IMG/VR virus record: IMGVR_UViG_3300041955_000315
Location: 1 to 48,764 of that record
Strand: one strand, 5' to 3'
From: a virus
DNA: 48,764 nt
Position numbers and translations under genes: made by a program. Shown here one piece after another: positions 1 through 6,055 of the stretch; positions within the stretch are counted from its first letter, which is position 1, and each line of letters opens with the position of its first letter. The notes below the pieces were generated by a model. That model was not told the DNA's origin and ran no database searches. It saw only the letters and a list, made by a program, of their open reading frames with translations.

Positions 1-1167
1 CGTCCTGGCGCGGCGCGCTGGGGCTATTGGGCGCCTTGCCTTGCGCGCAGCGGTAAGCCGACCCGCATGGCTGAATTGGGTTTCCGGCTTGTGGACTGCG
101 GCGAGGACGGACCGGCCGCCTGGGCGATCGCGGCGGAATGCAATGCGCGCTGGGATGCGGTGCGGCATTGTCGCGGCAACGTCCCGACAATGCCATTTCT
201 GCCGGCCGTGGCACCCGGTTCAATCGCCGAGGCCTTCGCGCGGATCCGAAACACATGGACCTGGCGCGAGAAAAAACCGCGCACGCGCGAGGATTGGCTG
301 CGCGGCTGGAAGCATATTGCACCATCTTTCGGTGAGCGCGCGCCGGCCGGCGTCTCGTTTGAGGAGATTGACGCTTGGTATGGCGCGCTGCTGGGCGACG
401 TCGGCGTGCGTGAGGCGCATCGCGCCATGAAAATCTGGCGAGCCCTCTGGCATATGATGGCAGGCCTAAGGACGGCCACCGGCGCGCTTTACTGCGACCG
501 TGCGGCAGATCCATCGGCCGGCGTGCGGCGACGCACCCCAAAGCCGCGCAATGCGATTTGGCTTGCCAAGGAAGCCCTGCAACTTGTCAATACCGCTCTA
601 GATCTTGACTACCTCGGTCTGGCGGCCGCCCTGCAGGTGGCCTGGGACACCATGCTTTCGCCGGTCGACGTGCGTAGTTTGACGCTCGCCCAGCTGCGCC
701 AGGACGGCGCTGGTTCGTTTTTCGAGCTTGCCCGGGCCAAGACAGGCAAGGCGGCGATCGGCACGCTCAGCGACCGCGCCAACGAGCTCATCACGGCATT
801 GCCCTACGCCTTGCACCCGGACGCGCCGATCTTTCGCACACGCGCCGGTGCCCCCTACCGCGCCGACAGTCTGGGCAAGGATTTTCGAGCGGTGCGCGCT
901 GCGATCTTTCCCGGTGATAGCCGGACCTTAATGGATTTCCGCAGATCCGGCGCAGTCGAGGCGACCGCCGGCGACGTCAATCCGGCAGCGCTCGCCGGCA
1001 AGATGGCAAACTCGATCGACGCCAATCGCGAGCTGCAGGCAACCTATCAGCCCCACAACGCGACGCTGGTGCGTTTGGCAGACGCAGCGCGTGCCCGTGG
1101 ACGCGATCGCCTTAGGTTTATGGAGTCGAAACGCGGAGTCGAATCGGGCGCTGAAAAACCTCACTAA
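1..1167 (+). CDS. Tyrosine recombinase (phage integrase), 5' end cut by the window edge
   Basis: The frame is open from base 1 and the residues before the first ATG (base 67) read like protein (GYWAP), as in integrases of Rhizobiales prophages, so the gene probably begins outside the window; 388 codons are visible. Counting from base 1, catalytic Arg I is R225 in SPVDVRSLTL. Box II reads MDFRRSG, with R314 conserved but Met311 where the His of HxxR is usual. The nucleophile is likely Y349 (TYQPHN), preceded by MANS where LGH is usual. The role would be site-specific integration and excision. It is the only recognisable lysogeny gene here and runs against the late block. The class is fairly sure; whether the enzyme is active is open because of the Met and Asn substitutions. 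Confidence 0.8.
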   Translation, partial: RPGAARWGYWAPCLARSGKPTRMAELGFRLVDCGEDGPAAWAIAAECNARWDAVRHCRGNVPTMPFLPAVAPGSIAEAFARIRNTWTWREKKPRTREDWLRGWKHIAPSFGERAPAGVSFEEIDAWYGALLGDVGVREAHRAMKIWRALWHMMAGLRTATGALYCDRAADPSAGVRRRTPKPRNAIWLAKEALQLVNTALDLDYLGLAAALQVAWDTMLSPVDVRSLTLAQLRQDGAGSFFELARAKTGKAAIGTLSDRANELITALPYALHPDAPIFRTRAGAPYRADSLGKDFRAVRAAIFPGDSRTLMDFRRSGAVEATAGDVNPAALAGKMANSIDANRELQATYQPHNATLVRLADAARARGRDRLRFMESKRGVESGAEKPH

Positions 1168-1236
1168 TTTGCCGCCGGCGCACGGCTGGGCAGGCCGTAG
1201 GTTTGTCAATGTTTTCAACGGAGGATTCGACTCACC

Positions 1237-1299
1237 ATGGCGAAAAACGCAGCATCATCAAAGCGCATTGATTCGACTCTGCGGAGGATAAAATTATGA
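1237..1299 (+). CDS. Possible 20-residue leader peptide
   Basis: ATG at 1237 opens a 20-codon basic peptide (MAKNAASSKRIDSTLRRIKL) that ends in TGA at 1297-1299, overlapping the ATG of the next gene (ATGA). A GGAGG lies at 1220-1224, 12 bases before the ATG, which is rather far. The coupling to the downstream start is the main support. It could equally be chance, since two of the GATTCGACTC repeats lie in or just before it. Confidence 0.3.
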   Translation: MAKNAASSKRIDSTLRRIKL

Positions 1300-1505
1300 G
1301 GTGGCCGACCCATAGAGAGAAATTAAAAAGCAAATTGAAAATCCCAGATTGGCACCGCTGGTACGCTTGGCATCCTGTCGTCTGCGAGGGAATGTGGGTA
1401 TGGTTAGAGACAATTTACCGGAAGGGAGAGCTGGTCGAAGGCGGATACGGGCCGTTCATCACATGGCAATATCGGCTGAAAAATAATCTTGGAGTGACGA
1501 GCTGA
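1296..1505 (+). CDS. Small Trp-rich protein of unknown function
   Basis: 69 residues with seven tryptophans (WHRWYAWH, MWVW) and no signal or membrane segment that I can see. The start is set by GGAGG at 1283-1287, eight bases before the ATG. It ends in TGATG overlap with the following gene, so the two are probably translated together. Codon use is more AT-rich than in the late block, suggesting a separately acquired early or accessory gene. I do not recognise the family. Confidence 0.65.
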   Translation: MRWPTHREKLKSKLKIPDWHRWYAWHPVVCEGMWVWLETIYRKGELVEGGYGPFITWQYRLKNNLGVTS

Positions 1506-1795
1506 TGCCAACTTATCGAGGTTTTTCGGGCAAAGCTGATTCGACTCGGGGCTCACGCGACAACGACACCGCCGGCATGGCAAGGGCCTGGCGCCGGCAA
1601 TTGCTCTGGCGGGCTAATTTCGCGCGCTGCATACAGGCTTTGATCGCGGCAGCGTTGGTTTGTATTGCGGGCTTATGGTTATTTGCCGTGCTGTTTCCAG
1701 CCGACCATCTCGTGATCGATCCGGGCAGCGGCGGGACGATCCTCTGCAGCGTCGATGCCAATGGCTCGCTGGCAAATTGCCGGCCCGATAAGTAA
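1505..1795 (+). CDS. Small single-pass membrane protein
   Basis: 96 residues. A basic N-terminal half (ARAWRRQLLWR) is followed by one hydrophobic helix at about residues 43-64, then about 30 residues with two cysteines (81 and 92). The positive-inside rule places the N-terminus in the cytoplasm and the cysteine-bearing tail in the periplasm. It starts on the stop of the previous gene (TGATG), with GGAGTGACGAG as the likely ribosome site. Function unknown; superinfection exclusion is a common job for such prophage proteins but nothing here proves it. Confidence 0.65.
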   Translation: MPTYRGFSGKADSTRGSRDNDTAGMARAWRRQLLWRANFARCIQALIAAALVCIAGLWLFAVLFPADHLVIDPGSGGTILCSVDANGSLANCRPDK

Positions 1796-1860
1796 AGATT
1801 AAACCATGCTTATCCGGTTGAGACACACAAACTCTGAGGACCACTAGATGTAGATACCGC

Positions 1861-1877
1861 GCCCGGCGGCTCCGGGC
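1861..1877 (+). other. Short GC hairpin before a ribosome site
   Basis: GCCCGG (1861-1866) pairs with CCGGGC (1872-1877) across a 5-base loop, in the 105-base spacer before the next gene. There is no T-run, so it is not a standard terminator. It is followed by a purine-rich stretch in which AGAAGTAGG occurs twice, the second copy supplying the ribosome site for the ATG at 1901. Confidence 0.35.
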
Positions 1878-1900
1878 ATAGCAGAAGTAGGAGAAGTAGG

Positions 1901-2209
1901 ATGTTCACGTTGAAACTCTATCGGCGTCACGCCGAAAGCGGAACCAAGATGCACAAGGTTATCTCGGTGCATCGGGTTGTTGCCATGGAAATTGACAAGG
2001 AAGGCCACGCGCTCGAACTTTGGGCGTTCACAGGCCCTAGCAACGATTACGAGACATACTACGTCGGCAAGCCGGAAGAAGGCATGGATGCCTACGGCAA
2101 AGATGATTTGCACTTGGGCGTTGATCCTAATTCTTGGTGGGGGTGGGGCCTTCTCGAAAATTGGGAAGGCAACACGACCGAACACTATCGTCCCCACAAC
2201 TACGGCTGA
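1901..2209 (+). CDS. Conserved-looking acidic small protein, function unknown
   Basis: 102 residues. The N-terminal half alternates hydrophobic and charged residues, suggesting beta strands (FTLKLYRRH, VVAMEIDKE, ALELWAFTG). The C-terminal part is aromatic (WWGWGLLENW, HYRPHNYG). The ATG at 1901 is directly preceded by GGAGAAGTAGG. No signal peptide or membrane segment. I do not recognise it; it sits in the rightward group of small genes after the integrase. Confidence 0.6.
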   Translation: MFTLKLYRRHAESGTKMHKVISVHRVVAMEIDKEGHALELWAFTGPSNDYETYYVGKPEEGMDAYGKDDLHLGVDPNSWWGWGLLENWEGNTTEHYRPHNYG

Positions 2210-2221
2210 GAAATAGTTAAC

Positions 2222-2251
2222 GCTTGCGGACGTCATGGGATGCCCGCAAGC
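2222..2251. other. Inverted repeat (8-bp stem)
   Basis: GCTTGCGG at 2222-2229 pairs with CCGCAAGC at 2244-2251 across a 14-base loop, in the spacer after the 102-residue gene. No T-run follows, so it could be an operator or a weak transcript end. It overlaps the start of the doubtful reading frame at 2235. Confidence 0.35.
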
Positions 2252-2390
2252 CAACTACGCCTATGTCGAAATGACTAAGAAGCGGCTGCGCGAGGCCGAT
2301 AAGCAGAAATTAAAGGTTTCCGCCGATCCTCTTACCATCCCCGGAGGATCCCATGGCCACCGCCACCAGCCGCCGCGCCCCTGCACCTAA
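2235..2390 (+). CDS. Doubtful 51-residue reading frame
   Basis: A frame from ATG 2235 has a plausible middle (YVEMTKKRLREADKQKLKV) but no visible ribosome site, and it runs 38 bases into the next gene in another frame. It may be a short coupled gene or the decayed 3' end of a lost one. I give it only because it fills most of the spacer. Confidence 0.2.
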   Translation: MGCPQANYAYVEMTKKRLREADKQKLKVSADPLTIPGGSHGHRHQPPRPCT

Positions 2391-2727
2391 ACTCAACGAA
2401 CGTCGCCACATCGCCGAGGAACGCCTCGCGCTCGAGCGCAAGCTTGGGCCGTCCTATGCGCGTATCGCCGAGCTCGATACCGAACTCAAGGAGTTTGCCA
2501 CCGAAGCCGGTGCCAGCTTCAAGGAGAATTTCGGATCGAAAGGCTACGTGAGCGCTTCGGGCGCGGTCGCCGCCGAGTTCAAGGGCGACGTGCCGGTAAT
2601 CCAGACCGAGGCATGGCTTAAACTTTCCGAGGGTAAGCGCAAGGAGCTCATCAAGAGCGGCCTGGTCGTGGTCGAGCCGCAATGGGGCAGGGCATCGAGC
2701 GGTCGCGTCACGGTCAAGGTGCTGTGA
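2353..2727 (+). CDS. Phage protein of unknown function with an N-terminal coiled coil
   Basis: 124 residues, starting at an ATG seven bases after GGAGG. Residues 14-50 are charged and helical (ERRHIAEERLALERKL), followed by a compact C-terminal part (GYVSASGAVAAEF, VIQTEAWLKL, GLVVVEPQWGR). It ends in TGATG overlap with the following gene. The coiled coil followed by a small alpha/beta end recalls phage DNA-end or nuclease-inhibitor proteins, but I cannot assign it to such a family. Confidence 0.7.
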   Translation: MATATSRRAPAPKLNERRHIAEERLALERKLGPSYARIAELDTELKEFATEAGASFKENFGSKGYVSASGAVAAEFKGDVPVIQTEAWLKLSEGKRKELIKSGLVVVEPQWGRASSGRVTVKVL

Positions 2728-3023
2728 TGATCGAGCCCACCGTCGGCCGCGTCGTCTGGTACACGCCGGCCACCAAAGCAGAAATGGGCCGCAAGGATCC
2801 GGGCGAACAGCCGCTCGCCGCCATCATCGCGCACGTGCACCATGCGGGCTTGGTCAATTTGATGATCATAGATCGCGAGGGCGAGTGCTACTGGCGCACC
2901 AACGTGCCGCTTAATCAGGATCCGACCATCACGCGCGAGCCCGGCACCTGCGAGTGGATGCCCTATCAAAAGGGGCAGGCGGCCAAGACCGAGCAGCTCG
3001 AGGAGCGGCTCGCCAAGCCTTGA
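2727..3023 (+). CDS. Phage hypothetical protein (98 residues)
   Basis: Starts at ATG 2727 (MIEPTVGRVVWY), overlapping the previous TGA. The frame stays open upstream to an ATG at 2682, but the TGATG overlap and the protein-like start favour 2727. The pattern of a VGRVVWY strand, a PLAAIIAHVHHAG segment and LNLMIIDREG-like strands followed by a charged tail suggests a small beta-rich fold. Proteins of this style are frequent beside Gam-like or lysis genes in prophages (memory, not checked). Confidence 0.7.
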   Translation: MIEPTVGRVVWYTPATKAEMGRKDPGEQPLAAIIAHVHHAGLVNLMIIDREGECYWRTNVPLNQDPTITREPGTCEWMPYQKGQAAKTEQLEERLAKP

Positions 3024-3025
3024 AG

Positions 3026-3274
3026 ATGACGGTCGAGATCCTGGCCGGCCGCCATCGCGGAAAGACAGGCTGGATCTTCGGCACCCTCGATAATCTCAAT
3101 CCGCTGACGAAGAAGGTGCTGGTGCATCGAGGGCCGGAATTGCTGGCGTTCCCCACGGACCAGTTACGCCCGGCTCGATCCGCTCGACAACTCGAACTGG
3201 CATTACTGGCATTCCGCGAAAATGCAAACGATAGCTCCAGTCCTGAAGAGTCAAATAGTCTTCCGGGCGCGTAA
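3026..3274 (+). CDS. KOW-like small protein
   Basis: 82 residues. The first 50 look like a KOW/SH3-type barrel: VEILAGRHRGKTGWI, then NPLTKKVLVHRG, then ELLAFPTDQLRP. KOW domains bind RNA or ribosomal and NusG-type partners. The ATG at 3026 is two bases after the previous stop; a longer frame upstream overlaps that gene and is unlikely. The 3' half (3096-3274) lies opposite the 3' end of the leftward gene that follows, a tail-to-tail overlap of 179 bases. Both proteins look real. Confidence 0.6.
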   Translation: MTVEILAGRHRGKTGWIFGTLDNLNPLTKKVLVHRGPELLAFPTDQLRPARSARQLELALLAFRENANDSSSPEESNSLPGA

Positions 3275-3893
3275 CCATAAACGTATTGGCCACGCGCAGC
3301 GCCTCGGTTTCCATGGTTTCGAGCGCGATCTTTTGCGCCAGCATGACGTCGCCGGCGGCAAGGTGACCGCTCGGCCCGAAGCAATGACCGATCAATTTCT
3401 CGTCCCTCTCGTTAACGGTGAACACATTCTGCACCACGCCCAATGTGACCAGATAGCGCTGACCGCTGTCGCAGCCGATCACGTGAAAACATCTACTCTC
3501 GTCAAATTCTTTAAGCTGGGCCGGCGACAGCCATTTGCGCAGCAGATCGAGCGCACGCTGCTGCGCATTGACCTGCGCTTCGCGGTCCACCTGCGCTTCG
3601 CGGTCCAGACGATTGCCGTAGAAAAACGTGTCCCTAATTTCGCGATTGAGGCGTATGCGGGCGCGATCCGCGACGAGGCAGGCCTCCATTTCGGCAAGGC
3701 GCTCACTTTGGCGCGCGCGGACCTCGGTCGCCATCATTTCGCGGACGTAATTCATTCCGCCCGGAAGTAGATTAATTTCCGCGCCGTCGGTCGAAGCAAA
3801 ATGCCGCCAGCTCGCCGCCGGCAGCGATGTGCGCAGAACAAAGCCGTGAGTGCGCCGCTGGCGTGCCTTCAGCCTGCGGCGCCACTTCGGCAT
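3096..3893 (-). CDS. Phage protein of unknown function with a repeated DREAQV segment
   Basis: 265 residues from ATG 3893, which overlaps the previous stop (TAATG). A second possible start is Met47 (MNYVREMM), after CCGGGCGGA. The middle is helical and charged; then comes a conserved-looking segment (LSPAQLKEF, FHVIGCDSGQRYLV, VQNVFTVNERD) with a beta-sheet pattern. An 18-bp direct repeat (3571-3588 and 3589-3606) duplicates DREAQV near residue 96. It is the last gene of the leftward block and collides with the rightward KOW-like gene. I have seen this CDSGQRY-type segment in phage and rhizobial hypothetical proteins but know no function. Confidence 0.7.
   Translation of the reverse strand: MPKWRRRLKARQRRTHGFVLRTSLPAASWRHFASTDGAEINLLPGGMNYVREMMATEVRARQSERLAEMEACLVADRARIRLNREIRDTFFYGNRLDREAQVDREAQVNAQQRALDLLRKWLSPAQLKEFDESRCFHVIGCDSGQRYLVTLGVVQNVFTVNERDEKLIGHCFGPSGHLAAGDVMLAQKIALETMETEALRVANTFMVTRPEDYLTLQDWSYRLHFRGMPVMPVRVVERIEPGVTGPWGTPAIPALDAPAPSSSAD
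3571..3606. repeat. 18-bp tandem duplication inside a gene
   Basis: ACCTGCGCTTCGCGGTCC occurs twice back to back. Because the unit is six codons the frame is kept, and the protein gains a second DREAQV. A simple replication-slippage product. Confidence 0.85.
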
Positions 3894-4177
3894 TAGCCAC
3901 CAACAAGCGGCCGAATAAACAAAGTCTCTTCGGCGCTCGGCTTGAATTCACCGATCCGCTTCGATTGCCCCGCACCGACACGCTCGGCCGCAATGAAGCC
4001 CAAACCGGTCAATTCTTTGAAGCGCCGCTCGGCTTCGGCAAGCGAGACAACATCGGCCGGGTCGAATTGCTCAACGCTGTGACCGGTGTGATCCATGATA
4101 AGCTGCCGGTGCAGTTTGGGCGCCGCCGGCGCCGGAATTTTTCGGAAAAATCCGGTAATGAGATCGAAAAGAGCCAT
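3893..4177 (-). CDS. Small hypothetical protein (94 residues)
   Basis: Starts at ATG 4177 with GGAGGATAGCC just upstream. An N-terminal amphipathic stretch (MALFDLITGFFRKI) precedes a compact part with MDHTGHSVEQFD, AEAERRFKELTGLGFIAA and a tail (ETLFIRPLVGG). The AERRFKELTG-like segment resembles short phage proteins with a winged or ferredoxin-like fold, but I cannot name the family. It is coupled to the 265-residue gene by TAATG and is separated from the lysis genes by the terminator. Confidence 0.65.
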   Translation of the reverse strand: MALFDLITGFFRKIPAPAAPKLHRQLIMDHTGHSVEQFDPADVVSLAEAERRFKELTGLGFIAAERVGAGQSKRIGEFKPSAEETLFIRPLVGG

Positions 4178-4200
4178 TGGCTATCCTCCGTGGGCCTGAG

Positions 4201-4225
4201 AGGATGCGTAGTCTAAGCGCATCCT
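4201..4225 (-). other. 5' leader hairpin
   Basis: AGGATGCG (4201-4208) pairs with CGCATCCT (4218-4225) over a 9-base loop, between the terminator and the ribosome site of the 94-residue gene. On the leftward transcript it is the first structure after the terminator, so it may shield or stabilise the leader. Confidence 0.4.
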
Positions 4226-4228
4226 AGT

Positions 4229-4267
4229 TAAAAGAAAACCCCGCCGTGGCTGTTGGCCACAACGGGG
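4229..4267 (-). terminator. Rho-independent terminator ending the lysis operon
   Basis: On the leftward strand CCCCG..GTGGCC pairs with GGCCAC..CGGGG (stem arms within 4239-4267, about a 4-base loop, small internal mismatches) and is directly followed by TTTTCTTTT (complement of 4229-4238). It lies after the XhlA-like gene, so it would end the transcript running through the lysis genes. Confidence 0.8.
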
Positions 4268-4292
4268 CTGAAAGATCAGAAGATGCCTCGGC

Positions 4293-4532
4293 CTAGTGAT
4301 GTGGGCCGGTAACGATCTCGACTAAAGTGCCAAAGACGGCGCCCATACCGGCCGCGACGCCGGCGTACCAATGTTTTGATTTTTCCAAGCTGCGAAGCCG
4401 TTTTTCCTTGTCACTGTCATTTTTGCTAACATTTTTGTTGTACTCATCTAAGCGTCCATTCAACGCCTTGACCTCGCCAAGAATTGCGGCTTGCCCGACT
4501 TGAAGGTCGGCAACGTATTTTGGTACTGCCAT
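4293..4532 (-). CDS. XhlA-like membrane protein of the lysis region
   Basis: 79 residues: a soluble, charged N-terminal coiled coil (LGEVKALNGRLDEYNK, EKRLRSLEKSK) and one hydrophobic helix near the C-terminus (WYAGVAAGMGAVFGTLVEIV). This is the layout of XhlA-type haemolysin/holin-helper proteins, which sit in the inner membrane and help release the endolysin. The start is fixed by CCGGAG eight bases upstream. It is the last gene before the terminator. The assignment rests on architecture, not on sequence motifs. Confidence 0.6.
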   Translation of the reverse strand: MAVPKYVADLQVGQAAILGEVKALNGRLDEYNKNVSKNDSDKEKRLRSLEKSKHWYAGVAAGMGAVFGTLVEIVTGPHH

Positions 4533-4561
4533 GGGATAACTCCGGGGAAAGCCCGGCCCGT

Positions 4562-4822
4562 CTAGGCCTGGGCGTCGTTCTTTTGCGTCTCGGTATGCGC
4601 CTGCGCCGGCACAACGCCGAGCATTTCGCGCAAAGTGGCGAGCGCATCGTCAAGCAAACCGGTCTTATTGAGCGCCGGGCGCCATTTTTTGGCGAGCGCG
4701 ACCAGGTCGGCGGCGCAGTCGGAAATAAAAGCCGCGCGGGCTGGATTGGCGGCATCTCCGAGGAGCTCGCCAAGCTCGGTCTCGCGCCGCATATAAAATT
4801 TAGCCAAGGGCCAGAGGTTCAT
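4562..4822 (-). CDS. Lysis-region hypothetical protein (86 residues)
   Basis: Soluble, mainly helical (YMRRETELGELLGD, AAFISDCAADLVALAKKW, LLDDALATLREMLG). No membrane segment. It starts in ATGA overlap with the end of the preceding gene (4819), so it is translated with the small membrane protein upstream. No family recognised; it may be a partner or regulator of the holin-type proteins on either side. Confidence 0.6.
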   Translation of the reverse strand: MNLWPLAKFYMRRETELGELLGDAANPARAAFISDCAADLVALAKKWRPALNKTGLLDDALATLREMLGVVPAQAHTETQKNDAQA

Positions 4823-5022
4823 GGGTGCTTCGCCTTTCGCTGTGCCGTTTTCGGTGCCGGAAGCGTCTTGCGGAAATCGATGATGCTGTCGATGGACTTG
4901 TCGATTGCGCTGATAATCTGGCCGATCGGTCCCAAATATTTATCGGCCTGCGTAATGAAGACGCTGCCATGGAGGGCCATGGCAGCGAGGATTGGGATCC
5001 AGAAGGGCGTTTGAGCCCGCAT
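4819..5022 (-). CDS. Small membrane protein, holin-like candidate
   Basis: 67 residues. A hydrophobic segment near the N-terminus (PFWIPILAAMALHGSVFI) is followed by an amphipathic helix (GPIGQIISAIDKSIDSIIDF) and a basic tail (PKTAQRKAKHP). A basic C-terminus after a short hydrophobic helix is typical of phage holins and pinholins. Its start overlaps the previous stop and its end overlaps the next start. With two other membrane proteins nearby it is unclear which one is the holin. Confidence 0.6.
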   Translation of the reverse strand: MRAQTPFWIPILAAMALHGSVFITQADKYLGPIGQIISAIDKSIDSIIDFRKTLPAPKTAQRKAKHP

Positions 5023-5294
5023 TAGGGCTTGAGCAGGGAGATGATCGCCGGCGCCGCGGTGCCGACCGTTTGCGATAGTGTGGCGAAAAGGCCAAGCCCG
5101 TTGAGCAGATTACTCGAGGCGTCCGCCTGGGCCTGCTGGTGTTGAGCCTCGCTGCTGAGCTGGGCCTGCAACACGCCAATTTGTGACTGCAGGAACGCCT
5201 TCACAGTGGGATCCGTGGCGGTCGCGAGCTGGGCCTGCAGAGCGCTGATCTGCGTCGTGTAACCGACAATGACGGAAAGATCGATCGTCGACAT
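5022..5294 (-). CDS. Helical lysis-region protein (90 residues)
   Basis: An N-terminal coiled coil rich in Gln and Ala (LQAQLATATDPTVKAFLQSQ, VLQAQLSSEAQHQQAQ) is followed by a mildly hydrophobic tail (LNGLGLFATLSQTVGTAAPAII). The tail could insert in membranes. It has a good ribosome site (AGGAGAAACC) before ATG 5294. Function unknown; position suggests a lysis-control role. Confidence 0.6.
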   Translation of the reverse strand: MSTIDLSVIVGYTTQISALQAQLATATDPTVKAFLQSQIGVLQAQLSSEAQHQQAQADASSNLLNGLGLFATLSQTVGTAAPAIISLLKP

Positions 5295-5313
5295 AGGTTT
5301 CTCCTGGTTGAGG

Positions 5314-5329
5314 TTGCGTAGCTACGCAA
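5314..5329. promoter_or_regulatory. Perfect 16-bp palindrome
   Basis: TTGCGTAGCTACGCAA is its own reverse complement. It lies in the 51-base spacer between the two-helix membrane protein and the 90-residue gene, the only real gap in this part of the lysis operon. A dimeric DNA-binding protein site or a very short hairpin are both possible. Confidence 0.4.
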
Positions 5330-5345
5330 AGCAGCCCTAGCAGAT

Positions 5346-5585
5346 TTATTGCTTCGGGCCGAGCGGAAATTGAGCGGCGCCCACAGGGCCGCTTTGCGAC
5401 GGGATCATATGCAGCACGACGTTGACCGCGTTGATGGCACCGCCGAGGAAGCCGGCCCAAGCCGTAATAAGCCCCGCAACATGGGCGTCAAACAGCGTTG
5501 TGAGCTGCGCAGTGCTGATCGCCACGAAAGCCAGCAGCGCCGCAATCGCGCTGATCCAGATCCCCCATTTTGGTGAGAGCGTCAT
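5346..5585 (-). CDS. Two-helix membrane protein, likely holin
   Basis: 79 residues with two hydrophobic helices (about 8-25, WISAIAALLAFVAIST; about 36-60, VAGLITAWAGFLGGAINAVNVV) and a short polar tail. This two-helix layout with a lysine near the start fits class II holins, which open the inner membrane to let the endolysin out. It comes directly after the amidase and endolysin genes. GGAG lies upstream of ATG 5585. I prefer this one as the holin, but the other small membrane proteins compete. Confidence 0.65.
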   Translation of the reverse strand: MTLSPKWGIWISAIAALLAFVAISTAQLTTLFDAHVAGLITAWAGFLGGAINAVNVVLHMIPSQSGPVGAAQFPLGPKQ

Positions 5586-5599
5586 ATTTTCACTCCTGG

Positions 5600-6055
5600 T
5601 TAGAAGGAAACGCGCGTACTCAGCATGAGCGCCAAGTCGCGCGGGGAAACTTCATGCGCCGGCACTGCCAGCGGATAGGGGAAATAAAGGCAGGCCCGCA
5701 GCGCCAAAGTCTGCAGCGCCGAGCAGATCACCGCCCCGGTCTTGTGCAGGTCAAAACGCGAAGCAAAGCCGAGGATGGCCTGGTAGTCGTAAGGCGTGCC
5801 GATCTTGCCCTGCAGATAGGCGTAGAATTTATCCTGCGTCAGCTGGTCGACGATGATCGTGACAAAATGCTCCGCGCTGAATTTGCCTTTGTCGTAGTCG
5901 TTCGGCCGATCGAGCACGCCACCGTCAGCGTGGGCGCCGAGAAACGTGCCGGCCGGCGTTACCGCCTCGACATGCGAATAGGGAAAATCCTCCGCAAATC
6001 GGATGGCATCGGACACGAGATCTTGCGCGGTGACAAAGCGCAGGCGGATCATCAT
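5600..6055 (-). CDS. Permuted papain-fold (YiiX/NlpC-P60-like) amidase
   Basis: 151 residues from ATG 6055, which overlaps the endolysin stop (ATGA); a second ATG follows at once at 6052. A His in FPYSHVEAV (H28) comes before a Cys in GAVICSALQ (C111), with GTPYDYQAILGF between. His-before-Cys order is the mark of the circularly permuted NlpC/P60 class (YiiX, LRAT-like), whose members cleave amide or acyl bonds in peptidoglycan peptides or lipids. Beside an endolysin and a holin, a second wall-degrading enzyme is likely. No signal peptide, so it would need the holin for access. Confidence 0.7.
   Translation of the reverse strand: MMIRLRFVTAQDLVSDAIRFAEDFPYSHVEAVTPAGTFLGAHADGGVLDRPNDYDKGKFSAEHFVTIIVDQLTQDKFYAYLQGKIGTPYDYQAILGFASRFDLHKTGAVICSALQTLALRACLYFPYPLAVPAHEVSPRDLALMLSTRVSF

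Larger units (their letters stand above)
1123..1547. repeat. Cluster of GATTCGACTC decamers around the integrase 3' end
   Basis: Direct copies of GATTCGACTC lie at 1224-1233, 1270-1279 and 1538-1547. The exact inverse GAGTCGAATC is at 1136-1145, and a one-base variant GAGTCGAAAC is at 1123-1132. Such a cluster of short direct and inverted sites next to an integrase looks like arm-type binding sites of an attachment region. The sequence also resembles a tRNA T-loop (TTCGA), common in att cores. That they are att sites is inference; the repeats themselves are plain. Confidence 0.6.

Noticed and set aside
1201-1290. tRNA gene suggested by TTCGA motifs near the integrase
   Set aside because: No acceptor, D or anticodon arms can be fitted; the motif belongs to the 10-mer repeats.
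3222-3770. Rightward open frame of 182 residues after the KOW-like gene
   Set aside because: Mirror of the leftward 265-residue gene; lacks a start site and protein-like pattern.
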